From NCBI GenBank assembly GCA_022559845.1, contig CM040126.1, positions 226,864,641 to 226,928,640 of the forward strand: a DNA stretch of 64,000 bases. Direction: 5' to 3'. This document shows, in pieces, positions 10,816-22,185 of this stretch; position 1 is the first letter of the stretch, and each line of letters opens with the position of its first letter. The notes under the pieces are model-generated. The model searched no databases. It was given only the letters and a program-made list of their open reading frames with translations, and had not been told where the DNA came from. The position numbers and the translations under genes are program-made. The stretch is from Amorphophallus konjac (taxonomy: Eukaryota > Streptophyta > Magnoliopsida > Alismatales > Araceae).

Positions 10816-12916
10816 TGATGGGGACATCGAATCAAGACCGCTCATATTTCGTTTGCATTTATGTCCTTTTATATTTGTATGTATACCCGTGTGTTATATG
10901 GGTACACAATTGTGAGTCTTAGTGGGTTTTTATGCAAAATGTCAGTAGGACCAGCAAGGGGGCCCTCACTCCTTCCTCATTGGTCCAAGTGGCACCATTT
11001 GGGCCCATCTGGGACTGATCAAAGTCCTAGGTGGCATCAAGAAGGTCAATTGACACATGGGGAGACAAGTGGTTTAAAATTTCAAAGGAGGCCACCTACC
11101 TTACCTACCTTGTCCCCTTCGTCAAGGGGGCGCCCCCCATTTTTGGTCGAATTTTAATTTTTGAAAAAAAATGCTATTAGAACTAATTAGTTCTATACCT
11201 TGTATACCCCTCCCAACCCTAGATCTGAGGGCATAAGTGGTCATTTTCCATTTATTATATAAGGTATGTAATTTCCATCTATGTGAATTAATGATGAAGA
11301 AAAATTGAGTGTGCATTGGAGCAAATTTGTGCCCCCATCTCTCTCCCTCTGATTTCCCTCTGATTCCTCGAATCTTCAGGTTATAGAACCCTTTTGTTCT
11401 AGCCCCTCCACCTCTGATTTCTATCTCTGCCGCCGCCGCCGCCATTCGTTCCGCCATCGAGCCACCGCGAAGCAAGATCCGAAGTGTTGTCCAAGGTTCT
11501 ATTTTGCTGGACAGAGGTTCACTCCGGGAATTTTAGCTCCCCACTCCGACATCACCTGGAGCTAAGGTTTTCAGGGTTCGTTTCTATCTTGATTCCTAAT
11601 CTCCCGTAAAATTATTATGTCATTTACCTTTCGTTTTATATTTCTCCATTTTGGTGTCTTTCCACCTTCTAGTTCTGTCCCAGTTCAGATCTGTGTAACA
11701 ACAGCTCTGTATTCCTAGGTTTCATCCCACTTGTTGATTTTTTTTTGAATCCCCAAATTTATTGGAGGTTCTGTCCACCATCCCCATCCTCCATTAATTT
11801 TAGTCAAATTTCAAAAGCCTTGTACCTATTTTTAGAAATTGTGTCTTTCTCCCAAATTCAGTTCTATTTCTGCTGTCCAGATCCGACCACCCGGTACTAT
11901 AAAATAGTTTTCCCCAGTCCAATCTCCACCAAACCTTGCATAAGATATATCCCCGTTTTTCTCTCTTCGGCCTCTACAACTTTCATTAAGGGATCAAAGG
12001 CTGAATCGATGGTCCACATCGTGGTCAATGCCAACTCTCAGGAAAAATCATTTCTATCCCGAGTTTTCAGATCCTGTGAGTTAGCAGCTTGAAAATTCGA
12101 CAAAGGCCATCAACGGGAAATTCAAGTTTCTTTGTCTGGCCATAGATCAAAATATTTTGAGTTAGCTTTCCAACGGTACCTCTTGTGCGTCGATCTGACG
12201 TCGGGAGTGACCGCAGCAGTAGATTTCGTCGGGACGCGCGGGTTTGAAACAGTAGTTCAGATCCGTGGGCAGCAACTCCGACGAGTGAAGATCGGAGACA
12301 CCCGGCCTCCGACCGGTGAACCAGCGTGCCGCCTTCCCAGGGAGCACCCATCCAGACGTCCCCATCACAGCGGTGCCACTCCGGGCCCACACGGCCCCAC
12401 TGACCAGCACGTGGGCCCCACGATCGTGCGTACGCGTGCAGCCGAAGCTACACAAGAAGCTGCCCGTCAACCCGAACCCGTTACTCCTGGGTCCCATTGT
12501 GTCACCCTTTACCTCCCTGCGTGGAGTGGGCAGTAAAGTCATTGCTGTAATTTATTGTTCCGGGAGTACAAGATCGGTCGGGATCGTCTTCCCCATGCCC
12601 GGCGCGTGGAGGTATCGTATTCGCTCCCATCTCGGCATTTGCTTTATTTCGTATATATTTCTTTATGCCGCTGCTAGAGAGCATGCTAGGATCGTAGTTG
12701 GCTATACTTTTTATATCACCGTTGCTGCGAGAGAGAGCGAGACCGTCCCGTGACCCGATCTAGGCACCAATTTGTGAGTTGACCATCCTAGCTCATTGTC
12801 GGTTTCTCAATCGTGCACGTCCGTACGCTTCCCTTGTTAGGGGTGATCGCGAGCTTGCTTAGAGTCCAAGGATCGCATATCCATTTGGAGTCGAGTCGCG
12901 TGTCCGTCCCGCATCA
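10816..12916 (+). mobile_element. Gag-only element, LTR 3 (right outer)
   Basis: It runs from TGATGGGG to CCCGCATCA (about 2101 bp), is colinear with LTRs 1 and 2, and has its TATA-like element near 11252-11263. It is followed directly by TTTTC (12917-12921), the right copy of the target duplication, and then by C1 LTR sequence. Confidence 0.93.
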
Positions 12917-12921
12917 TTTTC
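12917..12921. repeat. Target-site duplication TTTTC, right copy
   Basis: It matches 1900-1904. Beyond it the sequence TCCTCTCTCGATTTTC continues the pyrimidine-rich C1 leader interrupted at 1899. Confidence 0.85.
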
Positions 12922-14261
12922 TCCTCTCTCGATTTTCTTCTCAGATGGAGATGCAGAGCTTCTCTTTGATTGCTGCTTGAGCTCCGGCCACTATTTATCC
13001 TCGCCAACAGGAGTTCTTATGGTCCCCACAAGATTCGATTTGGGCGTGTCAAAGAAGCGCTTCCGCCCAAGGTTTTTGAAGAAGCTTGACCACGTGTCAG
13101 ATGAGGCGGTGGGGAATCTTCAAGTTATAGCCACGTGGAAAGTTGTTTCGAACGGAATCACAAAGGATCTGGGAATTCACCTTGAATCACGTGCCCTTGT
13201 CAACTTCGCTTACGAACCCACGTGACAGACAGAATTTCTTTTATGCATCTCAGATGTATGAGTGTAATTCTGAATTGTCACTTGATGAACTTCATCTTAT
13301 TTTTCTTGCCAAGTTAATTATAGAAACCTAATAACAATTTTGTCATCATGTGGCTCGTGAAACAAGTAATAAGTTCTTGAGAAATGCAAGCTCAGATGGT
13401 TCTTGAAAACGGGAAGAATTCTCATGGAAGGATATGAGAGGATATACACATGCATCGATGTATAAACAAGGTACATCGACCTGTGAATGAGTACATCAGC
13501 ATGAGTATAGAAAATTAACTACAACTGCACTGACCTGAGTAAACTATAGGTAGACCTGTTATGTATCAAGAGAATGATGAAGACATGATGTCATGAGGAT
13601 GCACCGACCTGTATATCACACAGGTAAACTTTATTCAGTCAGAGAGCCTCTTACTGTAATGATGGTGCATCGACCTGTCAATGCGTAAGGCAGTACTGCA
13701 TGCACTTCATCATAGACGTGCCATTGAGGTGTGTCCGCCTGACCTGATGATATATAAGGAAATGCTTAATGCATCGACGCAAGACCTTAATGCACCGACC
13801 TGACTTCAAGGCAAATGCACAAGGTGCACCGACCTTAAGAAAGATGGCCTCTAACACACCGACCTTATACAACAATCACTGGCTCACCAGCATCGACCTG
13901 TTAAATGTGTGCATCGACCTAATGTTACAACATCTAGCCTATAGTGCCTAGCGACATCAACCTGTGTACAAAGTGCACGGACCTGATAGTCCAAGACTTT
14001 TGCATTCGCACCGACCTTCTAGACTAGAATGCATATGTGCACAGACCTGACTTTCTCAATGAATGCGTATGCATCGACCATATGTCACAGCAGCATGAGT
14101 ATCCATTGACCTTATAAATGCAAGAAACATAATCTGACTTAATGAAATGAGAATAAGCACACATTAATATCCAAATGGTTTTGCCAATATCAAAGTCATT
14201 GACATTGTTGCCGGCATCAAAACCATCAAAACTAGACATCAAATCCAGAGGAGATACAACA
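12922..14261 (-). mobile_element. C1 3' LTR, U3 and promoter portion
   Basis: On the minus strand the LTR starts TGTTGTATCTCC at 14261, directly after a purine tract. U3 (about 14120-13440) is filled with a short motif, GCATCGACCTG or GCACCGACCTT in plus orientation, in about 17 degenerate copies at irregular 15-90-bp spacing. A TATA box (GGATAAATAG on the minus strand) lies at 12991-13000. The gag-only array entered roughly 75-100 bp downstream of it. No gene is present; the short open frames here are incidental. Confidence 0.78.
12991..13000 (-). promoter_or_regulatory. TATA box of the C1 LTR
   Basis: GGATAAATAG on the minus strand lies downstream of the motif-rich U3 and upstream of the pyrimidine/purine-rich leader. 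The layout matches the TATA box of element C2 at 48038-48045. Confidence 0.6.
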
Positions 14262-16161
14262 CTCTCCCCCTTTTTGATGTTGGCAACACTGCAACACTTT
14301 GATGGCAACACATTCTACATTATAAGGCAGAATATTCAGTAGACACAGTCAAATGCAATATGAGACAATTTTTAGTTTCAGCTTGAGGCAGAATATGCAG
14401 TAGACACAATGACCTCAATGAAATCTCTCCCCCTTTGCCATCAGCAAAAGAAAGGATAGAAACAATTTTAGCTTAACATGGAAGAGACAAAAAATTGAAA
14501 TGAGAGAAAGGACAGGAAGGAATATATTGACAAATCTGATTTAACTTTCATTAAACAAGAATACATGGTGCAGATTCTTCTGATATAAGACTCAATATAA
14601 TGCAACCTTGATAGAAATTTTGTTTAAGAATGATGAAGCTTAGAGTTTGGCAACTATACTTTGTGAATAAGTTTGCATTAACCCTTAATAGCAATAAACC
14701 AGAACTACATAAAACATGACAGATTTGGTCTCACTTCATCTTACTCACCCAAAATCAGTGAGTTTCTTAGGAGTGACTAGGACATGTATTGAGGTTAAGC
14801 AATTTTTATAGTTATGATATTTCATTGCATGGTTATAGCATGATTTACCTTTTCTTTCTGTTTATAAATTTCTGAATAGTTAGGTATAATGCATACCTTT
14901 TGACGTTAGGGTACATGTTGATTAGATGCTAGTACCCCTAGTTACTCAGTAGAATTTACCATTATGTTTCTTTGATCAAGACATTCAGGAGTAGTTTACA
15001 CCTTTTGACGTAAGGGTACACGTTGATTTGACGCCAGTACCCCTAGTTACTCAGTGCAACTAACCATTCTGTTTTAAACTTTTTGAACAGAGATAACTAG
15101 AGCACTTCATGACATAGGATTTCTTTATTTCCTTGATAAAAAACCTAGTTTCTCGGTGCATTCAGTCATTGCTCTGCTTGTACATTTGTTGGCTCATAAT
15201 TTTGACATGGCTGCCCTTTGGTTTTACAGAAATGTTCATGTTTAAACACAATACACACTCCAAGTTTCTCAACCAAGAAGTCATTAACTCAAGAACTTTC
15301 AGATTCTGTGAGACTTCACCAGTCATGACATGTGAGATATGGTTGAAAGCTATTAAGTGTGATCAACGGCCTTATTTATTGAGTTTAGTCTTTAGACCCT
15401 TCAATTCAGTAGACTTAAACCATCAATTCATTCATGGTACATCACAAATTCTTATACAAGAAATTTTTTGATTATAGTAGCTTAGAGTAGTGAAAGACAT
15501 ATCAGATTGTCATTATTTCAGATTCAGAAGGAATGCAATATTTTTCAAGACTTTTCAGTAAAGATTTCAGTTGATCGAAATGAGTAAATCGATTGACCGA
15601 ATTAGATAGCATCAGAATCAAAAAAAATATAGGAAGTAATAGATAGAACTTATGCAAGAAGGTGTTGACTTTGGGTGTCAACATTCCTTGAAAGACACTC
15701 ACATCTGCCTGAGTACAGTAACATGAACCTGATCTGACTCAAACTTTGAACATTCTATCATGAACTCCCCCTATTAATATGCATGACAATGCGATGGACA
15801 CAAAGATTTTTGACATTAACTCCTCTTGTCTATGTGCGCTAATGCTTGACACAACATTCAAAGCATATGAAAGATTTGGCTAACATGAGTACAGATAATG
15901 GGATGCAAGATAAGACACACTTTTGTCCCAAGGTACCTAGCAGAGGGCTAGCCTCTACACATAGCGTGGGTTTCCAGACAGAAAGAGATATGTCGTTCTC
16001 CCAACATACCATTTGATATACCTTTGGGATCAAGATGGACTTTATGCAATGCAATGTATGCAATCATCATCCTTATTTTATTTCTTTTAGCAATTTGAAT
16101 CATGTGCATATCAACAATCATGAAGAAGGCTTTTATTCCAACCAAAAAGGAACTCAAGCAA
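14262..16161 (-). other. C1 3' noncoding region between RNase H and 3' LTR
   Basis: This 1.9 kb has no long open frame. On the minus strand it ends in a purine tract AAAAAGGGGGAGAG (14262-14275) next to the LTR, with further GGGGGAG-type tracts (near 14426-14436 and 15766-15772), as is typical of Sirevirus-like elements. A motif of about 55 bp beginning GAGTAACTAGGGG occurs twice (minus strand, about 14949-14895 and 15053-15000). The same motif, also in two copies, occurs at the corresponding place in element C2. There is no sign of an envelope-like ORF. Confidence 0.75.
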
Positions 16162-19083
16162 TTAGTAATCATGCTGATATTTACATAAACCTAGTTCTCT
16201 TCTTAAGAATTTAAATATTTCATGTCCAAGAGGTTTAGTAAATATATCAGCAATCTATTTTTTTGATTCTATAAAATTCAGTTCAATTTCATTTTTACTT
16301 ACTTCATCTCTCAAGAAATGATGTTTTATCTCAATGTGCTTAGTCCGGGAATGATAAACATGATTCTTAGTTAATGAAATAGCACTGGTATTATCACAAA
16401 GAATAGGAATGCATCCAAGTTTTATGTGATAGTCAATAAGCTGGTGTTTGATCCAGAGAACCTGAGTTGCACAATTTTCTATTCCTACATACTCAGCTTC
16501 AGCAGTGGAAAGAGCAAAAATGTGTTGGTTCTTAGATGCCCAAGTCACTAGACAACCACCTAAGTATTGACAATATCCACTAGTACTTTTTCTATCAATC
16601 CTACACCCTGCATAGTTTGCATTAGTGTAAGCTACTAGCTCAAACTCACATTTAGTAGGATACCATAGACCTAAGTCATGGGTGCTAGATAGATATCTAA
16701 AAATCCTTTTTACTGCACTCATGTGAGATTCCTTAGGACTAACATGAAATCTAGCACATAAACATATAGCGAATTGGATATCTGGAGCAAGGATCCGATC
16801 ATAGCTCTATATAGTTTGGTATCAACCAATTTACCTTCAAGGTCAGCATGAAGACTAGTTGATGTACCCATTGGTGCAGTAATGGCCTTGAGGTTTTCCA
16901 GCTTGTATTTCTTCAGCAGATCCTTGATGTATTTGGCCTGAGTAGTGAAGGTTTCCTCTGAAGTTTGACAGATCTGCAATCTACGGAAAAACTTCAGTTC
17001 TCCTATTAAGCTCATTTCAAATTCATCAGTCATTAAGGTAGAAAATTCCTTACACATGGATGGTTTAGTTGACCCAAACACTATGTCATCCACATAAATT
17101 TGAATAACAAGAATATCTTCATTATCTACCTTGGTAAATAGAGTTTGTTTAACCTCACCTCTTGAATAGCCTTTACCTGTGAGGAAAGAGCTTAATCTAT
17201 TGTACAAAGATCTGGGAGCTTGCTTCAGTCCATACAGTGCCTTATCAAGCTTATACACATGATTAGGAAAGTCTAAACACTCAAAACCAGGAGGTTGTTT
17301 GACAAAAATATCCTCTTTTATTAAGCCATTCAAAAATACAGATTTGACATCCATCTGCTGATGTTTTATTCCTAGGCTACATGCAAATGCAAGGAGAATC
17401 CTAATAGCTTCTAGCCTAGCTACAGGAGCAAATGACTCTTCAAAGTCTACCCCAAATTCCTGATTGTACCCCTGTGTCACTAGTCTAGCCTTATTTCTAA
17501 CAACCTTTCCATGTTCATCAATTTTATTTCTGAAAGCCCATTTTGTGCCTATAATAGAGCCATGTGTCGGTTTAGGAACTAAGTGCCAGACCTTGTTCCT
17601 TTCAAATTGATTAAGTTCATCATGCATGGCATTTATCCAATGTTCATCTTTTAAGGCATTCTCAATGTTTTTGGGTTATATTTGTGAGACTAAAGCAAAT
17701 AAATTAAGTTCATTTTCAATCCTGAAATGAGACCTAGTCCTAGGGGGTTCCTGCATATTACTAGTAATGTTTTCTAATGGGTGATCTCTAAGCACTCTTA
17801 TATTGGTAAGCTGATTACCTGAATTTGCATTTACCTCCCCCTGAATTCCTGATCCTTCAATCTCACCTTCATCTGTTTGTTCTACATTCTGCTCTTCTTT
17901 ATTTTCCAGGATTTCTCCATCATCATTGTCACTGCAGAAATCAATATCAGATTTATTAGAGGTTTCATCAAACACAATATGTGGAGATTCTTCAACAGTT
18001 TGAGATTTAACATTATAGATCCTATCGGCTCTAGAATTCTTAGAATACCACAGAAAGATTCCTGGTTCACTTTTGGCTTCAAATTTATAAAGGTCTCTTT
18101 TAGAGTTAACATGGATAAAACACTTAGATCCAAAGACCTTGAAATGAGCTATTGAAGGCTTCTTACCTTTTAATATTTCATAAGGAGTCTTTTGGGTAGA
18201 AGGTCTTACCAAGGCTCTATTGATAATGTAACAAGAGGTGTTTACTACCTCAGCCCAAAACCTTATAGGCAAGTTGCCTTCAACTAGCATAGTCCGAGCT
18301 ATCTCCACCAAGGTTCTGTTCCTTCTTTCAACCACTCCATTCTGTTCTGGAGTTCTTGGTGAAGATAATATGTGGTTTATCCCATTGTCCCTGCAAAAAT
18401 CATCAAACTGTGAGTTCTCAAACTCACCACCATGATCAGACAGAAAATTAGATATAGATTGCTCACCATTCTGTTTTATTCTGTTGAAGAATACCTAAAA
18501 TTCTTTAAAGGCATCATTTTGGTGAGTCAAAAAGAATACCCAAGTATATCTAGAGATATCATCTACTAAAACAAATCCATATCTTCTACCAGATAAACTA
18601 GTTGATCTAGTAGGTCCAAATAGATCCATATGTATCAGCTCAAAAGGCTTAGAAGACATGTTCTCAATTCTAGATTTAAATGACTTCCTAGTTTTTTTGC
18701 ATTGGGTACAAGTCTCACAAATTTTATTGTTCTTTTTAAATGATATTTCAGGTAGACCTCTCACCATGCTAAATTTATTCAGCTTATGCAAAATCCTATA
18801 ACTAGAATGACCTAACTTGCGATGCCAAAGCCAGGCTAAATCATCTTTATTTACAGTAAGACACAGGTTAATGTGTGCAGCATCATCTAAATCAACCATA
18901 TATATGTTATTGACTCTTTTTCCAATGAATTTCACAGTTTCTGAGTTAGGTTCAAAAATGGTGCATGCATGTGAGTCAAAAATAACTTTATAACCCTTAT
19001 CACATAGTTGACTAATGCTAAGAAGATTGTAAGCAAGATCTTCAACAAGTAAAACATCTTCAATGTTGCATGAAAGACACTTA
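16162..19083 (-). pseudogene. pol: C1 pol: integrase, reverse transcriptase, RNase H (broken copia polyprotein)
   Basis: Reading leftward: integrase zinc-finger region and core (about 19083-17676) with the GPTRSTSL stretch and EQNGVVERRNRT at the glutamate of DD35E; then RT (17627-16719) with YVDDIVFGS; then RNase H (16722-16162) ending in IADIFTKPL. Defects seen are in-frame stops near 18494, 17675 and 16254 (the last two just before conserved pol sequence resumes), and a frame break between RT and RNase H near 16720-16800. In RNase H the usual YTDAD catalytic motif reads YTNANY, so both aspartates are lost. The gene continues upstream at 62968 beyond the Tat insertion, where the frame resumes exactly when the insertion and one CCAAC are removed. 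Inactive. Confidence 0.88.
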
Positions 19084-19088
19084 CCAAC
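19084..19088. repeat. Target-site duplication CCAAC of the Tat element, left copy
   Basis: CCAAC precedes the LTR start at 19089 and is repeated at 62963-62967, directly after the other LTR 43.9 kb away. Removing the element and one copy joins the C1 pol frame without a shift. Confidence 0.92.
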
Positions 19089-20519
19089 TGTTGCGCGGGT
19101 TTTTATGCCGGTTAACCGGGGTGAAGGAAGGAATACAGTGGGGAAGGAAAGTACGGGAGTTTGATGTATCTCAGGTATCCACCTTACGGTTGCAAGCCTC
19201 TCACGATGGTACCGGGCACTCTCCTTCTACGGAAAGTCGAAAGGGGCGGAATGGCACAGGAATGTCGGGCTAAGGGTTAACCGGACAGGGTGCGGGCGTG
19301 CTAGACGATCTCTCGACAATCACTCATGGAACCAAGGTTTGACCGGGGAAGCGCCACCAGGGCCCGGCACGTGGGCTCAGTCGATCGGGCGACACGTGGA
19401 GAGAAGGGGTTCCATGGGTGCGAGTTCATAGGCGATTGCGGGAATCGTGTACAGGATGTCTTTCCCCACCGGCCGCAAGCAACCAGTGTTTATTTACATC
19501 GGATTGAATCCGAATACCTTCGTTCCATGCTGAAGAAAAGTCTGTATATGTGTCTGTAGCGATGGGTGTAGGGCCGGGCGCATTCAGCAGCTAGGGGTAC
19601 GTGTTAGACTGAGGGGCGTTCACTGGAGTTGGGGTATCGGGCACGAATGCCGAGTGGTGTAGGTAGGAAGCTGGGGGCCCGAATACGGGCGTATGTATTT
19701 CACTGGTTTTACGATGAGCCACATGGGCTTTACAAATGGGCCGAGGAGGCCGAAGTACAACGGGCGCAAGGCGCGGGACATTTCCGACACGTGAGTCGGC
19801 CCCCGGGTCATTGCGTGACAAAGCGGGTGTCTGCGTGCTTTACTGGAACTCTTTACAGAGGAGTTGGTGTAGGTCTGACTGCCTTGGTGGTCAGAACGAA
19901 CATGGCTGGCACCTGGCGGAGGTCGGACGCGGCTCAAGGTGAGCGGTCGGGTCCGGGTCTCGGACGGCGAGTGTTGTCATTCTGGCGAGTCAAGGTCTGC
20001 CCCGGGACTATAATTCCCGAGCCAGATGTCCGACTAGACTTGATTTGTCAATCTGAGGGGTCGACGGCTTACTGAAAGATGAACGGTGGGCACGCGGATC
20101 CTTGTCGAGGGCCGAGGCGGTCATTACGCGATACCCTTCATCACCGCGGTAGGTGTCGTAAGTCGACGTGCACGGGCGGACCCAGGGCGCGGGCGTATTC
20201 ACCATTGGTACAAACATCTTACAGGAGGCGGGGATGGACTTGGCATGAGACAGGTAGACACCGCATGAGGGGAGTACGTGAGACATACCCTCGGCGTGTG
20301 TGAGCCGACTAGCAAGTCAATCGCGCGCGCACTTGTCTTCTCGCGTTCCCGACCCTTGTCGAAAGCCTCGGGAGTCCGAGGGTGCGCCAATTAGGCCGGG
20401 GAAGTTAGCTCGTCCGTGTGTTGCTTTCTTCCTTCACGCATTGTATGCATGCATTGTTTTTTTTTTGGTTGGTAAGGGGGGCAATGTATAGAAGTTTGGA
20501 GGGGTGAGGGGTAGGGTTT

Positions 20520-20900
20520 AGGTAGACGAAGTTGAGGGTCCAACTTGGTCCGGGTAAACCCCCCAAATAGTGTTTTTGTTTTTGTTTTATTTGAATTTTT
20601 TATGTGTTTTTTCGTGTGTGTGTGTGAGTGGAAGAGATGGGGTTTAGGCGGACCAGCTTGGGGGTCCAAGCTGGTCCGCCTAAACCCCCTCCCAAGGGGG
20701 TTTGGGCGGACCATGTTGGTCCTCTTTTTTTTGTTTAAACAATCTTTTTTTTGTTATACAAGGGTTTATGCGAACCAGCCTGGGGGTCCAGGCTGGTCCG
20801 CCTAAACCCCTCCCCCCCCCCTTGGGGGGTTTAGGCAGACCAGCTTGGAGGCCCAAGCTGGTCCGCCTAAACCCCTCCCCATGGGGGGTTTGGGTGGACC
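20520..20900. repeat. Cluster of long inverted repeats (hairpins) in the Tat 3' LTR
   Basis: Three near-perfect palindromes are built on the same arm, GTTTAGGCGGACCAGCTTGG and its complement. 20639-20688 has 23-bp perfect arms with a 4-nt loop. 20762-20810 (arm variant with AGCCTGG) and 20826-20875 have one or two mismatches. Partial arms occur at about 20515-20560 and 20885-20903. CCCCTCCC/GGGG spacers lie between them. The set is conserved at 61310-61700 in the other LTR. In RNA this would fold into consecutive stable stem-loops near the start of the transcript. Confidence 0.9.
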
Positions 20901-20935
20901 AGGTAGAGGGAGAGAGAGGGAGTGGTCCCCCCTTC

Positions 20936-20943
20936 TATATAAC
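20936..20943 (-). promoter_or_regulatory. TATA-like element of the Tat 3' LTR
   Basis: The plus strand reads TATATAAC in a C-rich then A/T context, giving GTTATATA on the minus strand. The matching site in the 5' LTR (61729-61736) reads TAAAAAAC and has lost the TATA core. Confidence 0.5.
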
Positions 20944-22170
20944 CCAATTTTTTGGTTAATTTAGCCCCACTTTGACTCGTTTGGACGCTAGAAGACAAAT
21001 GATATGGGCTTGGACTGGCTGACTGGCTACTTGTGCGCGTAGACCGAGGGATTGACGTGTGCGACTCCACGTATTCCCGGGACTTCATCTTCGCAAATTC
21101 TTCCGTGTACGGGTACGATGAATGAGCTTTACACGAACCTCGGACCGCATCTGCACGAACAGGGACTGGGGAGGGTTGTCAGACCTCCGGGCTGAGGAGA
21201 GGGCGCGGCCCCCCGGGGAGTTCGCTCTCCCCGGGGGCGCGGCCACGCCCTGCGGCGCACGGGCCCCCGGGCAAAGCCGTAACCCAGAGGGATGGCCCCC
21301 GGGGATCTTCCTTCGTCGTCTGGGGATATCCCTAGGGGGATATGAAGCTTCGGGGTATTGAGATGGCCCATGGGAGCCATTGTTCTTCGAGTTGTAGTGG
21401 CCGCTCGCAAGGTGTTCGGGCGAATGCCCGACACACCCCGGGTTGCCGAACGAGCCACGTAGGTGGCCGACGGGCCTCAGATTTGGCCAAGGGTAGGAGT
21501 CCATAGGGGCTGGAAGGAGGCACCTTGGGCCGATGGGCCCTACCTCGTGTTGTGTGCCATGTTGTACGGCGGGTGGCAGGGTAGCCTCGGGTTGGCCCGA
21601 GAGCTAAAGTCGAGTGGCATGTTGCCACGTGTCTGAGGGTTGGGGGTGGCCCCGGCTTGCTGGGGGGTCGTTGTAGGACCCAATTGTTGTACTGGGACCA
21701 TGGGGTGGCCCATGGGCTGGTGTAGAAGGGTTGAAACACGTGCGCCTACAAGGTGTTCGGCAGAATGCCGAACGCACGTGTGTGAGCCGTATACGCGTAC
21801 TACGGGCCTCTTGAGCCTGTGGTTGACCTATTTGGGTCTCCCTTTGACCTAGGAGGGTTGAGGGAAGGTGTTCCGGGGTAGGCCCCTAGCCTTTTCACTG
21901 AGTGCCATGAGGCATGGCTTGTACTCGGAGTGTCCTTGGGGCGGCCCGGGTGACCGTGTAGAGTGCGGAGGAAGTCCGCGACTTATGAGTCGGGTGTGGT
22001 CCCGATCGATTGCTAGAGCCGTCGTGCACCTCGGCTAACGTGCTAGGGCCGTTGGTCGGACCCACTGGGTTGTCGGATGGGCCGGGTAGCCCATGCCTTG
22101 AAGGTGTTCAAGGAAATTCCCGAACCCCTATTTCTGGGTATTTTGTTGGGGAAATAGTCCGGGTACAACA

Positions 22171-22185
22171 AATGCCCCCCACAGG
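22171..22185 (-). other. Polypurine tract of the Tat element
   Basis: On the minus strand CTGTGGGGGGCATT directly precedes the 3' LTR start TGTTGTACCC. The G-run fits a plus-strand primer and confirms the minus orientation. Positions 22186-22342 beyond it hold no coding sequence. They would be the 5' leader of the plus-strand PMD gene, including a good splice acceptor CTTGCAG ending at 22340, two bases before the ATG. Confidence 0.75.

Larger units (their letters stand above)
1905..12916 (+). mobile_element. Tandem array of a gag-only LTR retrotransposon (LTR-int-LTR-int-LTR)
   Basis: Three full LTRs of about 2.1 kb alternate with two internal regions of about 2.35 kb. Each internal region starts with a tRNA-Met-type primer site and ends with a polypurine tract. 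Each carries only a gag gene; no protease, RT, RNase H or integrase is present. This matches the described TR-GAG class of non-autonomous plant elements. The array as a whole is flanked by one pair of 5-bp repeats, TTTTC (1900-1904 and 12917-12921), so it entered as one element. The tandem form most likely arose by unequal recombination between LTRs, giving outer LTRs plus one shared central LTR. Replication would need enzymes from a related autonomous gypsy element. Confidence 0.9.
19089..22170 (-). mobile_element. Tat element 3' LTR
   Basis: It has the termini TGTTG...CAACA and is colinear with 59878-62962 over about 3.08 kb. The two copies differ by many substitutions and small indels, so the insertion is not recent. 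On the minus strand a TATA-like GTTATATA lies at 20936-20943. The GC-rich hairpin cluster at 20520-20900 is therefore just downstream, in the transcribed leader. Open frames within it (for example 19629-20075 on the plus strand) are not supported by any recognisable domain. Confidence 0.9.

Noticed and set aside
19629..21088. Several open frames of 70-150 codons on both strands in the Tat 3' LTR
   Set aside because: GC-rich LTR sequence with overlapping frames on both strands, not preserved consistently in the other LTR and without recognisable domains.
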